Shown: positions 52,119 through 60,593, numbered from the stretch's first letter. The stretch: 60,593 nt of DNA from Nemertoderma westbladi (GCA_032718475.1 JAUCBJ010005901.1:1-60593), one strand, 5' to 3'. Notes: a model not told the origin generated them from the sequence alone. Translations and numbers: made by a program.

Positions 52119-52721
52119 CTAGTTCGCTCCTCCCGTCTTTGGGAACCATCTCAATTCCTTCCCTCTGTTGTCGTCCTGTCTCGGTCGCTTCCTTGTTGTC
52201 GTCGCTTCCTTGTTCTTATCCTCCTTAAGGCTCCTCATTCTCACTGTTACCTCCTTACTGATTCCCGTGGTCGATTCCTTGGGCCCTGGTGTTATTAGCT
52301 CCCGGTATCGCTTCGCAGGTGGCCCTTCCGAATGCCCCTCCTGCTTCCCCCTAGTAGCGTCCCACAAGATCATCTTCATGGTCCGCGGCACATGCTCCGC
52401 CAGGAAATCTCTGAACTCTCCTCTGTTCTCTGGTGCCCATCTGTCTAAATACCTCTGCATATTGATGACTCCACCATACGATGCCGCCATCGCTACTTCT
52501 TGATAAGTAAATGGAAGTCTTCTCTTGATGATTTCCAGATGGGCCTCCTGGTTAATATTGAAGAAACCCCACCGGAACTCCTGGGCCTTCATTCTCTGCC
52601 ACATCATGACGCCGACATCGGCCCACTCCTCGAATATCTTAAACTTCTCCTCGTCATCCATCCAGTCACACTGGCGCCCATACTGCCCTCGAAACTTACA
52701 CTTAGAACACCGGTTGTGCAA
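52119..52721 (-). CDS. Hypothetical Cys-rich / basic protein segment
   Basis: 200 codons. It starts HNRCSKCKFRGQYGRQCDWM (four Cys in 20 residues, possible zinc site). A helical middle follows (YQEVAMAASYGGVINMQRYL, FLAEHVPRTMKMILWD) and a Lys/Arg-rich tail (TTTRKRPRQDDNRGKEL). It is probably the C-terminal part of the exonuclease-like polypeptide, shifted in frame near 52720-52730. The family is not recognised. Confidence 0.5.
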   Translation of the reverse strand: MHNRCSKCKFRGQYGRQCDWMDDEEKFKIFEEWADVGVMMWQRMKAQEFRWGFFNINQEAHLEIIKRRLPFTYQEVAMAASYGGVINMQRYLDRWAPENRGEFRDFLAEHVPRTMKMILWDATRGKQEGHSEGPPAKRYRELITPGPKESTTGISKEVTVRMRSLKEDKNKEATTTRKRPRQDDNRGKELRWFPKTGGAN

Positions 52722-52729
52722 CCGCGGAT

Positions 52730-53865
52730 GATGGTGCTCCCCGCGAAATCCATCGCCAGCTCCTCACGCACCCAGGCCCGCTTGCCGGGTTTATCCCAGA
52801 AGGCCCTCGCAAGGCCCCGTAACTCGTCCAAGTTCTGGGCCTCGAACCCGTAGTCCTCTCCTCTAGCTTCCGCCTCTCTTTCGTCTGCTTCCCTCCTTTC
52901 TCGTCTGCGATTTCTTCCCATCGCTTCTCCTCCACTCTATCCGCCTCCAGCTTCTCCCACCTCTGATATGGCGTATCCACCTCCCTGTCTACTAGATATC
53001 GGCAGTTGTAGTATACCGACTCGCCCTTCAGCCACGGGTGGTCTGCCAGACCCTCGAAGGCCACCTTGAAGGCTCTTCTGTAGTTCAGGGGTGATCCCGA
53101 CAGCAGAAACGACGTTGGCTCTCTTCCGATAACCACGGCCATGAATAGGTTTAGTAAACCTATCATTACCCAATCCTCCTGCAGGATATATCGCTTCTGA
53201 TATATCTTTATCGCTCATCTCCGGAATTGATACACCTCCTGTTTCCCTGGCCTTGCTCCCCACTTTAGCGAGTTTGCCAACTCCGCTCCGTACTCCTCCC
53301 TGAATTTACCCCAGTCCATCGGCTTGTGGCAGATGAGCCCCATGAGCTGGCCCATCGCCACTGCTCCACAATGTCCTGTGTTCTCTACCAATCCCAACCC
53401 AGCTGACCCTGTCATGGCCATGTAGACCGTTTGCATGTCCAGGAGGTTGGGGGTCTCCGGTCCGACGATCCTCTCCGCATCGTCGCGGATCGCCGATCCC
53501 ACCTTCATCGTCGACTTCTCCCTTACTAGGTTCTGCACCGCCCTTGGCAACCGGTTCAACTTCGGCCCGCGCTTCTTCCCATACTTTCCCAGATCGAACA
53601 GGAATATGTCCCCATTTAGCGTAGCCAAATGCAGAAGTATGGTTCTGGCCGACCCCGCCGACCTTCTTCTCGAACCCTCGTCGTCTTCCACAGTCCCTTC
53701 GTCATCTAGGACCATATATCCTCCCCTGCTGACGGACTCTACGAACCTCTTTCAGTCCTTTCTCGGTGGTTCCCTCGGATACTTCGGTATCCCGAACTTC
53801 GCCTCATCTCTCATCTCCCTTCACTACGTAGTGGAAATGCTCGAGGATTGCGTTATCTAGCAATG
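52730..53865 (-). pseudogene. DEDD-type 3'-5' exonuclease-like domain, broken
   Basis: In one frame from ~53815 to ~52880 the reading is interrupted by TGA at 53754-53752 and at 53217-53215. Motif I is VLDDEG (Asp-x-Glu). TILLHLATLNGDIFLFDLGK follows, matching the central strands of RNase D/EXD folds. Motif II is KVGSAIRDDAERI (Asp), then NLLDMQTVYMAM. Motif III should be Gln..Tyr-x3-Asp; here QEVYQFRR has Arg at the Asp position and is followed by the second TGA, while a second candidate, QKRYILQED, lies beyond it. Such enzymes remove 3' nucleotides. This copy is probably inactive. The downstream part shifts frame at ~52880 (ARGEDYGFEAQNLDELRGLA). Confidence 0.65.
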
Positions 53866-54106
53866 GCATCCCGTAGGTCCCGACCAGCCGCCTCTCGTGC
53901 ACCTCCCTGAAATGGTCCTGCAGCGCTCGCGCTTTGTGACCCTTCTCTAACCGCTCGTAGTATCCCCTCGTCTTCTCTTCCAGATGCCTCTGGGTGAAAT
54001 CTACTAGTATATCCTTTCCACCTCTTTCCGCCTTTCTCTTTCTGACAAGTCTCTCCGCCATTTCGAACATTCCCAATCGCTCACCCACAAGGTGGTGCCT
54101 TACCAA
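53804..54106 (-). CDS. N-terminal segment upstream of the exonuclease-like domain
   Basis: 100 codons, ATG 54106, charged and helical (ERLVRKRKAERGGKDILVDF, HFREVHERRLVGTYGMPLLD). It ends at a TGA and overlaps the start of the exonuclease frame, so a one-base shift near 53810 probably splits one original gene. No family recognised. Confidence 0.5.
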   Translation of the reverse strand: MVRHHLVGERLGMFEMAERLVRKRKAERGGKDILVDFTQRHLEEKTRGYYERLEKGHKARALQDHFREVHERRLVGTYGMPLLDNAILEHFHYVVKGDER

Positions 54107-54529
54107 GGAGGCTCAAAATAGATGAGTGATGTAGCTAGGATGGTCTGTGCGGTCCGATAATGGCCTATCTCTATCAGAACACTAGGTTTTTACACTATAT
54201 TTACCTATGTACCCCCCAAAGTGCTAAATTTTCCTAAATTCCCTAAATTATGTTCTAGAATTTTCTGCCTACTATTACCATAATTTGTTGAATTTGAATT
54301 TTTATAGTAATTTTAATACTACTACTGTGCTATCAATACTCATAATGGGTTATTTCTGCTTAAATAACCCCTATAGTTTGCATACAGGGTAGACTAGCTA
54401 TTCCCTACTGTGCTAGTCTGCACCAGGTAACCTCCTGGCTCTGTATCAAACATTCTGACCTACTCTACGGGCTGTGCAGTACAGTAGTCTGTCTCGTGCG
54501 GCCTACACGGTCTGTCCAGCTGTATCCAC
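54107..54529. other. Gene-free spacer
   Basis: AT-rich then GTA/CTG-rich; a C-tract begins at 54533. No gene seen. Confidence 0.45.
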
Positions 54530-54559
54530 GTGCCCCCCCCCCTCTCGCTCTCGTGGATA

Positions 54560-55080
54560 TCATACTCTCCACTCTCTTACTACTAACCCTACTAACTCTC
54601 TAACTCTACTAACTCTCTAACTCTTACTAACTCTCTAACTCTTACTAACTCTCTAACCCTTACTAACTCTCTAACACTTACTAGCTCTCTAACTCTTACT
54701 AACTCTCTAACTCTTACTAACTCTCCAACTCTTACTAACTCTACTAATGGTACTACGTACCCTCTTACTGTCTAACTCTAACTCTACTAACGGTACTACG
54801 TACTACGTACCCTATTACTCTCTAACTCAAACTCTACTAACGGTACTATGTACCCTCTTACTCTCTACTAACTCCACTAACGGTACTATGTACCCTCTTA
54901 GTCTCTAACTCTTACTAATGGTACTACATACCCTCTTACTCTCTACTAACTCCACTAACAGTACTGCGTACCCTCTTACACTCTAACTCTTACTAATGGT
55001 ACTGCGTACCCTTTTACACTCTAACTCTTACTAACGGTACTGCGTACCCTCTTACATTCTAACTCTAACTCTACTAACTT
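54560..55080. repeat. Pyrimidine-rich tandem array
   Basis: First (to ~54740) irregular 16-18 bp units of CTCTAACTCTTACTAA. Then ~45-60 bp units combining CTAA(C/T)GGTACTACGTACC and CTCTTACTCTCTAACTCT, about seven copies to 55080. The GGTACTACGTACC part is near-palindromic. Confidence 0.9.
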
Positions 55081-55310
55081 CTATCTGCCTACTTACTTAC
55101 TACTACGTACTATCTTCTATTACTTTCCCTTTCTAATTTTATAGCTTTCTTTCTACTGCTTTATTTTATTATTTTTATTTTTTTTACATTTTGTGGGAAG
55201 GGCGTCTTGCCCTCAATCCCACCCCCCTCAGTCCAATACTTGGATGACTAAACTCTATGGTTCCCCTTCCAATAGGCAACACTTTCCTACAGCCTCCTCT
55301 TGTAGGTCTT
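55081..55310. other. Short spacer before LTR copy B
   Basis: T-rich (TTTATTTTATTATTTTTATT) then a C-rich word. No gene. Confidence 0.4.
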
Positions 55311-55448
55311 TGATGAATTATTTCACTATAAGGTAGCATTTGTAGTTTAACTTTAACGTAAAAACTTTTGAAAATCCGACGTATTTTGATTAAGTTACAG
55401 TAATGTAATATGCCTATTCATATTTGTACACATAAAACCCTTAGGTAC

Positions 55449-55525
55449 TCTCGTGGCGTAGTGGTCAGATGGTTAAGGCGTTGGTTACATTACGTAGGTT
55501 ACGAGTTCGAATCCCAGTCGGGAAA
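55449..55525 (+). promoter_or_regulatory. tRNA-like sequence in LTR copy B
   Basis: GGCGTAGTGGTCAGATGGTT (A-box-like) and GAGTTCGAATCCC (near-perfect B box). Stem pairing is too poor for a functional tRNA; it is closest in style to Leu/Ser tRNAs. Confidence 0.5.
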
Positions 55526-55808
55526 TTTGTATTTTGGGGCCATTTATTTTTGTGTGGTGCTAATTGGTAGGCCAATGAGAAGCGTACAGCGTAGCGAATG
55601 ATGAGCCAGGCCAATCATAGGGCATAAATTATTTTATTGCTCAAATGTGAGGCAGTGGAAAATTCTGTTAGGATTCCATGTCCCAGATTAGTGTAAGGGC
55701 CGGACTGCGTTGAACGATGAGCTGGGCCAATCATAGAGCACGAAGCACTTCATTGCTCAATGGTGAAGCTGTGGAAAATTCTGTTTAGTTTCCATGTGCA
55801 ATTTCTAG

Positions 55809-55816
55809 TATAAAAG
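55809..55816 (+). promoter_or_regulatory. TATA box of LTR copy B
   Basis: TATAAAAG followed by GCCGGTTTGCCTTCGGTTAT, matching copy A in position and flank. Confidence 0.65.
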
Positions 55817-57926
55817 GCCGGTTTGCCTTCGGTTATCACTTCTTAGAATGTTGTTATCATCCTGATATCGTTTATTCTTGTAAAATTAGTTAATTCGGTT
55901 TCTTGTTGAAACTTTATTTGATAAATCCTTTTGTAAAACTGTAAATATACTGCAATTTCCTGACATGTTTTCTTTTGGTCCGACTTCGGGACAGCCGAAC
56001 ACCAGGGAGATGGCAGCCTAGATCGTTAGGCCGTAAGCAACGCAGGGAAGGGATGTCCACAACACGCTAGCGCCCACATTGGATCGACCGCGCACCCCCT
56101 TTGCCCCTTCGAAATACTCCACTTGCTATGCAGCGCCCGCTTTGTGAGAAGGTAAGACTTTGTTCGACGCCCTTGCCCGCCGTAAGACCTATAGATCAGG
56201 GTAAGCGTGACATCGTACTGGACGCCGCAAATTTAGGATCAAATAATTATATCCAGACACCCCCCCTTTGTCAAGTCCCACGAATCCCTGGGTTAACCTG
56301 TACTTCCTACAGGTGCGAACTATTGCCATTCGTCAGTACGCGAGTACATATTAGGTACGGACAGCATACGTTCCATAATTTAGTGATTCATAGCACTGAC
56401 TGTTTGGTACCGGTTCGCTTTGTAGAACGTACATTAGTACCCCCCCCCCCCCCTGTCTGGAGTTAGCTATTTGATCAGGCAAGGAGCATTTCTGCTACCG
56501 GCACACTGCTTGGCCTAGGGAGGTTTATTAATATCCTACCGCGCCTTGCCACGTACTGATAGGTATTGCTGCTAACTACCGCAGCAACAAAGTTCTAGAA
56601 TTAAATTAGTATACCAGATCAGCTAACGTACGGTAGCGATTAACCCCTATTCTTATCTTACAACCAGAATCTGGTATTAGTGCCGATCACGGGTGTAGTT
56701 ACTAACACTGTGGTTGCCCATTGGGTTGTGGATAGGAAGGAGAGAGCTTTGACGTCATTCGTGAGTATAAAGTTCTACAAACGCGACTAGTTTATTTTAG
56801 TAGCTAGCGCACGGTATCACTTAGTCAGAAAATCACTAAAACCTAGTAAAAGGAATTACACGAAATTGTTTTATTTGTAACACACCCACACACACACGCC
56901 CTAAAACATATTGCCCTTAAAGTTCTACTAGCTATAGCGTACTATACATTACGTTAGGTGGAAATTATCTGTATTTGTAAAATTAGGATCTGATTTAGTT
57001 GCGGCAAGATAAGGAGTATTTCACTTTCATTATTAAACTGTTGTTTGTCTGGACAACGGTATTGTTACATTTAGGCCTGACCTTTTAGACTGACTTCGTA
57101 CAGGGGGATCAGTTATTGTTACATTTAGGCACGACCTTTAGGCTGATTTCGACAGGGATGATCAGCATTGTTACACTAGGTCTGTTAACCACCTAGTTCG
57201 TATATAAACCATATAAATCACACCGCGGCAAGTTACTGTATTTAGGACTGTCAGTGATAGTTAGGATTCGCTGCGCGGGGATTGTTTTCCCGTGAGTTTG
57301 GTCTGTTACTGTAACTGTACATCTGCCTCACCGGTTAGAGGACAGGTATCCTTCTGTCTAGTACGTAGGCATTAGACCCGCTCACGTACATAGAATAGAT
57401 ACAAGGCTCTGTTCCTCGCCAGTAGTCGTTTGTGTACTGTATCTGTTTGTTTAGATATCCTGGACTGGGATTTGTTGTCAGATACTGTACGAGCCCGTAT
57501 ACATTACTAGAGTCTCATAGTAAGATACATCGTTACTAGGATCTGGTAAGCGGTATACTACTGGACCCTTACAGTAGGAAGTATTTATTAAATATCTCGA
57601 CCGAAAGTGCGTGCGCATTTAAAGTGAGATATAGATAAATATTTGTTAGCTATTGTAAGTAGGAGATATTTAAAATTTAAGGTTAGTAAATTTAGTAATT
57701 TAGAACGTCCCCTGCTTCAGTAGGCTTTTAGGGTAGCTAGTACTTTCGTATTTAATATTTGACTAGCTAACAGTTAGTTTGTAGCACTTTGTTTTACGCC
57801 GTGTGTGTGCGGTGTTACTTTTCGGTACTTGAAAAGGTACATAGGGTTTAAAGACCAATTTGTATCGGTACCTAGGAAGATTTTTCGTAAGCGTAGAAGT
57901 AAAACTCTCACCTTCGACCTTTTCAG

Positions 57927-58511
57927 GACTCAAGGACTCATTTCTGGACCGCTTCGAGGATTAGACCGCTTTTCGCAAAGTTTGGGAGACAATAAATTCG
58001 TCCGCGCCGCCGAAAAACGGAAAGACCCACGTCCGGTTTGTATTTGGGAATTTGTACGACTGGAAGATCAAAGGAACGTAAGTTTTACGACTCGCGTCGT
58101 TCAAACTTAAGAAAGCACAGTAGTACTCAAAATTTGTGGGTTTCACTGTCTATTAGTAGTGTTGTTGGTACTTATTTTCCCGTTAGACGTTGCTGTTTGG
58201 CCTATTGTTTATACTTGTTGATCTACATTTTGTTAACGTATACCGTTATCTCACTTATTCGTACAAATTTAGCCGGTAGGCTAGATTACTACTTATTTTA
58301 TTATATACCTTGTTAGTTTTATTTGTACCGGTTAGGGTATATATATGATATATATATATATCAAGGTAAGTTTGACATTTGTACATTTCGACATTTTGAC
58401 ATTTCGACATTCTGACTTGTTGATTTATTTGTACCGGTTAGGTAAGTTTGACACTTCAACATTCAGACACTTTGACATTTTATTACCCGTACTTGACGTA
58501 TATAATAAGAC
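57927..58511 (+). other. Leader between LTR copy B and the open frame
   Basis: It contains a duplicated piece (TTTGTACCGGTTAG at about 58320 and 58428, each followed by GGTAAGTTTGACA), an ATATATAT stretch (58338-58362) and CGACATTTTGACATTT repeats. Several consensus-like donors (GAACGTAAGT, AAGGTAAGT) suggest complex splicing, unproven. The ORF 57805-58110 is not conserved in copy A. Confidence 0.5.
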
Positions 58512-60593
58512 ATGAGTGACACACCCCATTCGACGAGATACCCACCTACCGACTATGACTCGTGCGACCCGGACAGATCGACAGTAGACGAACCGAGAAG
58601 GAGAACCCGAGATTCCACCGATGTCACACCGCTTGCGTCGCCGGTACCCCGAACGGAAATACCGGAAGCCGCAACGCGTGGCGACGGCAGGATCGAAGAT
58701 TTCCTTACCGTCCCGCAGACTAGATCACGGGAACCGGACATGGTAAGTTCGACTGGAAGCCAGGAGAACGTTATTAGAAGTATAGGAGGACACATGGCCC
58801 AGATTACTCGGAACCTCGGAGAAGGTTTTCGCGTTTTACGCGAGTTAACCGCCCCGATGTCGAGATACGAGTTCTACACCTTACAGGTAAGGATAGAAAG
58901 TAGGGTACATGCCTCCGTAGATAAACTTAAAGGTTTGCACGAACTTGCAGAGTTGCGTGGCGACAACTTTACTCAGGTAAAGATAGTAGATAAATTGGTA
59001 AGTGCGAGAGAAAGCCTTATCCAGTTTAAGTCGGTGATAAGATTGGCTCAACAGGAGCAGTTCGACCAACTGCTAGGTGAGTCAGTTTCGGACGCGTTGT
59101 TACAACCCGAAGAGGAAGAAGAACTCTACTGCCTGGACGGAAGGTTGGAAACGCTGACCAATTTTCTTCGTAGATGCGGCGTACCGATCGACGAACCGGA
59201 AGTCGAACCGCGAGGGACGACGGAAGTTCTCACTACGGAAGGCTCGCGAGCCTACCAACATCCACCACTGGATAGATCGTTCGTTAGCGTACGGAGCGAC
59301 GTTGGCAACGTTGGCGACGTTAGTAGAACAGCGTCTGGAATTACTCGACAACAACAGGAGGTTGCACGCCGACAACAAGTCGCCGAGGAAGAAGCGCGAC
59401 ACCAGATGGCACAGATCGCCATCGAAGGAGAGAAACAACGTAGAGAAGACGAGGCAAGAATTGCACAACTCAAGGCGCAAGCTGAATTCGAAGCATCAGA
59501 AATGCGCAGACTGGAGGAGGACTTAGCGCGAGAAGCGGCAGCCGACGAGTTAGCACGGCAGAAAGCAGCATCCGACGTTCGTGCCAAGTTGGAGGCGCGG
59601 CAAATAAACGCTCGATTAGCTATACAGGAAGCGGAATTAGCGGCACAACAACAGGACGCAGATCGACGCGAAAGGGAGATGCAACTACAGTTCGAATTGA
59701 ATCGTAGATCGCGCGAGACAGCGAACGCGCAAGCGGACCTCGAACTCGACGCGAGAGATAGATCTATGAGATCGCGAACTGGACACGACTTGTCTGCCCT
59801 GGATCGTATGGAAGCTCGATATCGCGGAATACAGAAGCGGATCGAGGAAGGAAGCGTGGGAGCGATAGATCGAGGAGAGGAGTTCGTCGAGGATTACTGT
59901 AAACGTTTTCCCCAAGTTATTCCTATGCTCAAACCCACGACTCCGATAAAACCGGTCTTCGTTACGAAACCTAAGGAAATAACGCCTGTGCGTTCGACGC
60001 AAGGCAACAGGTTTGTTGTGACGGAAATACCGCAACCTAGGGCGACTTCATCGCCAATTTTAGCAGGTAACATAACTAGTCCACCTACAGTAAGTCGTAG
60101 TCTACTTGTAGGAAGAGAGGAACCTGCGTTTATGACCATTAAACAGGTGAGTAAACCATTACAAGTTAAACCTGTGACGTGCTGTGCAAATCCAGTTATT
60201 TACAGACCGACTACGAAACCCGACTATTTCACTCGACCGTTGACACAATGTTCGACGCAACCTACGACTTCGTGGAAGGCTTGCGAGCCTACCGAACTAC
60301 GAAGGAGGATGGAGGTGGGTAGTACCCACGGGATCGGACAACGTATAGCGAGACCTACGACTTCGTGGAAGGCTTGCGAGCCTACCGAACAACGGAGAGC
60401 CGTAGATTCCGGACCGCAACGGACGAAAACGAGAGTAATACGCCGGACACGAACCCGCCAACCACCTTATCCGGACGACAGCGATTCATCTAGTGACTCG
60501 GAGTCGACGGAACGGGAAATATTCCGTACTGGAGCGGCGGAAGATTGCAAACGAGAGGAACGATCGACGAACCCCTATATCGACAATCCTCCA
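58512..60593 (+). CDS. Gag-like open reading frame, 694 codons, runs off window
   Basis: From ATG 58512 I read 694 sense codons with no stop to the window end. Residues 1-80 are polar, Asp/Arg/Pro rich. 85-235 is a helical, capsid-like segment (SIGGHMAQITRNLGEGFRVL, ESLIQFKSVIRLAQQEQFDQ). 278-440 is a long Glu/Gln/Arg/Ala coiled coil (EVARRQQVAEEEARHQMAQI, REAAADELARQKAASDV). 455-560 is Pro/Thr rich. 583-627 holds a 31-residue in-frame repeat with SWKACEPTE twice, and an acidic serine patch (DDSDSSSDSESTE) follows near 655-667. No zinc knuckle is visible. Position after a 5' LTR-like repeat suggests Gag; function is inferred only from that. Confidence 0.75.
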   Translation, partial: MSDTPHSTRYPPTDYDSCDPDRSTVDEPRRRTRDSTDVTPLASPVPRTEIPEAATRGDGRIEDFLTVPQTRSREPDMVSSTGSQENVIRSIGGHMAQITRNLGEGFRVLRELTAPMSRYEFYTLQVRIESRVHASVDKLKGLHELAELRGDNFTQVKIVDKLVSARESLIQFKSVIRLAQQEQFDQLLGESVSDALLQPEEEEELYCLDGRLETLTNFLRRCGVPIDEPEVEPRGTTEVLTTEGSRAYQHPPLDRSFVSVRSDVGNVGDVSRTASGITRQQQEVARRQQVAEEEARHQMAQIAIEGEKQRREDEARIAQLKAQAEFEASEMRRLEEDLAREAAADELARQKAASDVRAKLEARQINARLAIQEAELAAQQQDADRREREMQLQFELNRRSRETANAQADLELDARDRSMRSRTGHDLSALDRMEARYRGIQKRIEEGSVGAIDRGEEFVEDYCKRFPQVIPMLKPTTPIKPVFVTKPKEITPVRSTQGNRFVVTEIPQPRATSSPILAGNITSPPTVSRSLLVGREEPAFMTIKQVSKPLQVKPVTCCANPVIYRPTTKPDYFTRPLTQCSTQPTTSWKACEPTELRRRMEVGSTHGIGQRIARPTTSWKACEPTEQRRAVDSGPQRTKTRVIRRTRTRQPPYPDDSDSSSDSESTEREIFRTGAAEDCKREERSTNPYIDNPP
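59237..59256. repeat. 20-bp near-palindrome, copy 3
   Basis: GGAAGGCTCGCGAGCCTACC in the 694-codon frame, read EGSRAY (starts at codon position 3). Confidence 0.9.
60274..60293. repeat. 20-bp near-palindrome, copy 4
   Basis: GGAAGGCTTGCGAGCCTACC, read WKACEPT (starts at codon position 2). It is part of a 37-bp exact direct repeat (60261-60297 and 60354-60390). Confidence 0.9.
60367..60386. repeat. 20-bp near-palindrome, copy 5
   Basis: Same sequence and frame as copy 4, 93 bp (31 codons) downstream. Confidence 0.9.

Larger units (their letters stand above)
55311..57926 (+). repeat. Long LTR-like repeat, copy B (2.6 kb)
   Basis: Homologous to copy A (39635-42122). It contains a tRNA-like region (55449-55525), TATAAAAG (55809-55816), splice donor AAG|GTAAGA (56151), a C-tract at about 56441-56453 absent from A, TATAAATCACACCGCGG near 57211, and acceptor CCTTTTCAG (57926). 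It is followed by the leader and the open 694-codon frame, as a 5' LTR would be. Divergence from copy A is far too high for the two LTRs of a recent single insertion. Confidence 0.65.

Noticed and set aside
46679-53754. Alternative genetic code with UGA as an amino acid
   Set aside because: The piggyBac and Gypsy frames and the crystallin exons read normally, and intact frames end at standard stops; the TGAs fit decay of specific copies better. Not fully excluded for this element.
55449-55525. Functional tRNA gene
   Set aside because: A- and B-box-like words are present, but acceptor and anticodon stems do not pair; it lies inside a repeated LTR-like sequence.
57805-58110. 101-codon + strand ORF at the end of LTR copy B
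   Set aside because: Frame not preserved in copy A; spans the predicted splice acceptor.
59100-60139. Several reverse-strand ORFs of 80-126 codons (Ser/Ala/Arg rich)
   Set aside because: They are mirror images of the codon-biased + strand 694-codon frame and show no domain of their own.

Overview
The window is nuclear DNA of an invertebrate-type metazoan; I cannot name the species. The evidence is spliceosomal exons with GT..AG borders, an AT-rich background, no operon structure, and a dense, nested load of metazoan transposable elements: Gypsy, BEL/Pao, RTE- and CR1-like LINEs, piggyBac, hAT and Tc1/mariner. One host gene is recognisable: a two-domain calcium-motif beta/gamma-crystallin. 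Its last three exons lie at 20751-20896, 26349-26621 and 37106-37232 on the + strand. The introns between them are 5.5 and 10.5 kb and consist largely of transposons.

Layout. 1-8.4 kb: a 48-bp tandem array, a decayed integrase-like transposase, an unknown Cys-pair ORF, an inverted-repeat element, a TTAA/G-tract MITE, and an internally deleted piggyBac (TTAA + CCCTTTGCTGCTC termini) carrying two LINE tails. 8.4-17.2 kb: two antisense LINEs; the second was hit by a young, complete Gypsy element (12140-17161) with 174-bp LTRs differing at one base and an ATGTT target duplication. 17.2-20.7 kb: a 1.15-kb fold-back element and a LINE tail. 20.7-37.2 kb: the crystallin exons. Intron 1 holds a transposon ORF interrupted exactly in frame by a hAT-type element with an 8-bp target duplication. 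Intron 2 holds a LINE whose reverse-transcriptase core is deleted, a broken Tc1/mariner, and a piggyBac with a complete 622-codon transposase.

37.4-60.6 kb is the most unusual part. Two copies (about 2.5 and 2.6 kb) of an LTR-like repeat, at 39635-42122 and 55311-57926, each carry a tRNA-like sequence, a TATA box, a splice donor and a splice acceptor at matching places. Downstream of the first copy are the RNase H and integrase parts of a BEL/Pao polyprotein with a tetrapeptide-repeat insertion. Next comes an 836-codon + strand frame broken only by four stop codons, then a LINE tail, a cluster of perfect hairpins, and antisense ORFs that include a DEDD-type 3'-5' exonuclease-like domain. Downstream of the second copy a 694-codon frame with a long charged coiled coil stays open to the window edge. 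A 20-bp near-palindrome, GGAAGGCTYGCGAGCCTACC, occurs five times in this part and is read in all three frames of the long ORFs. I interpret the region as one or two copies of a large BEL-like retroelement with accessory genes. That interpretation is inference.

Apart from the crystallin gene, nearly everything coding is transposon-derived. Many copies are dead through frameshift, stop codon or internal deletion. The clearest intact reading frames are the piggyBac transposase and the open ORF at the right edge.
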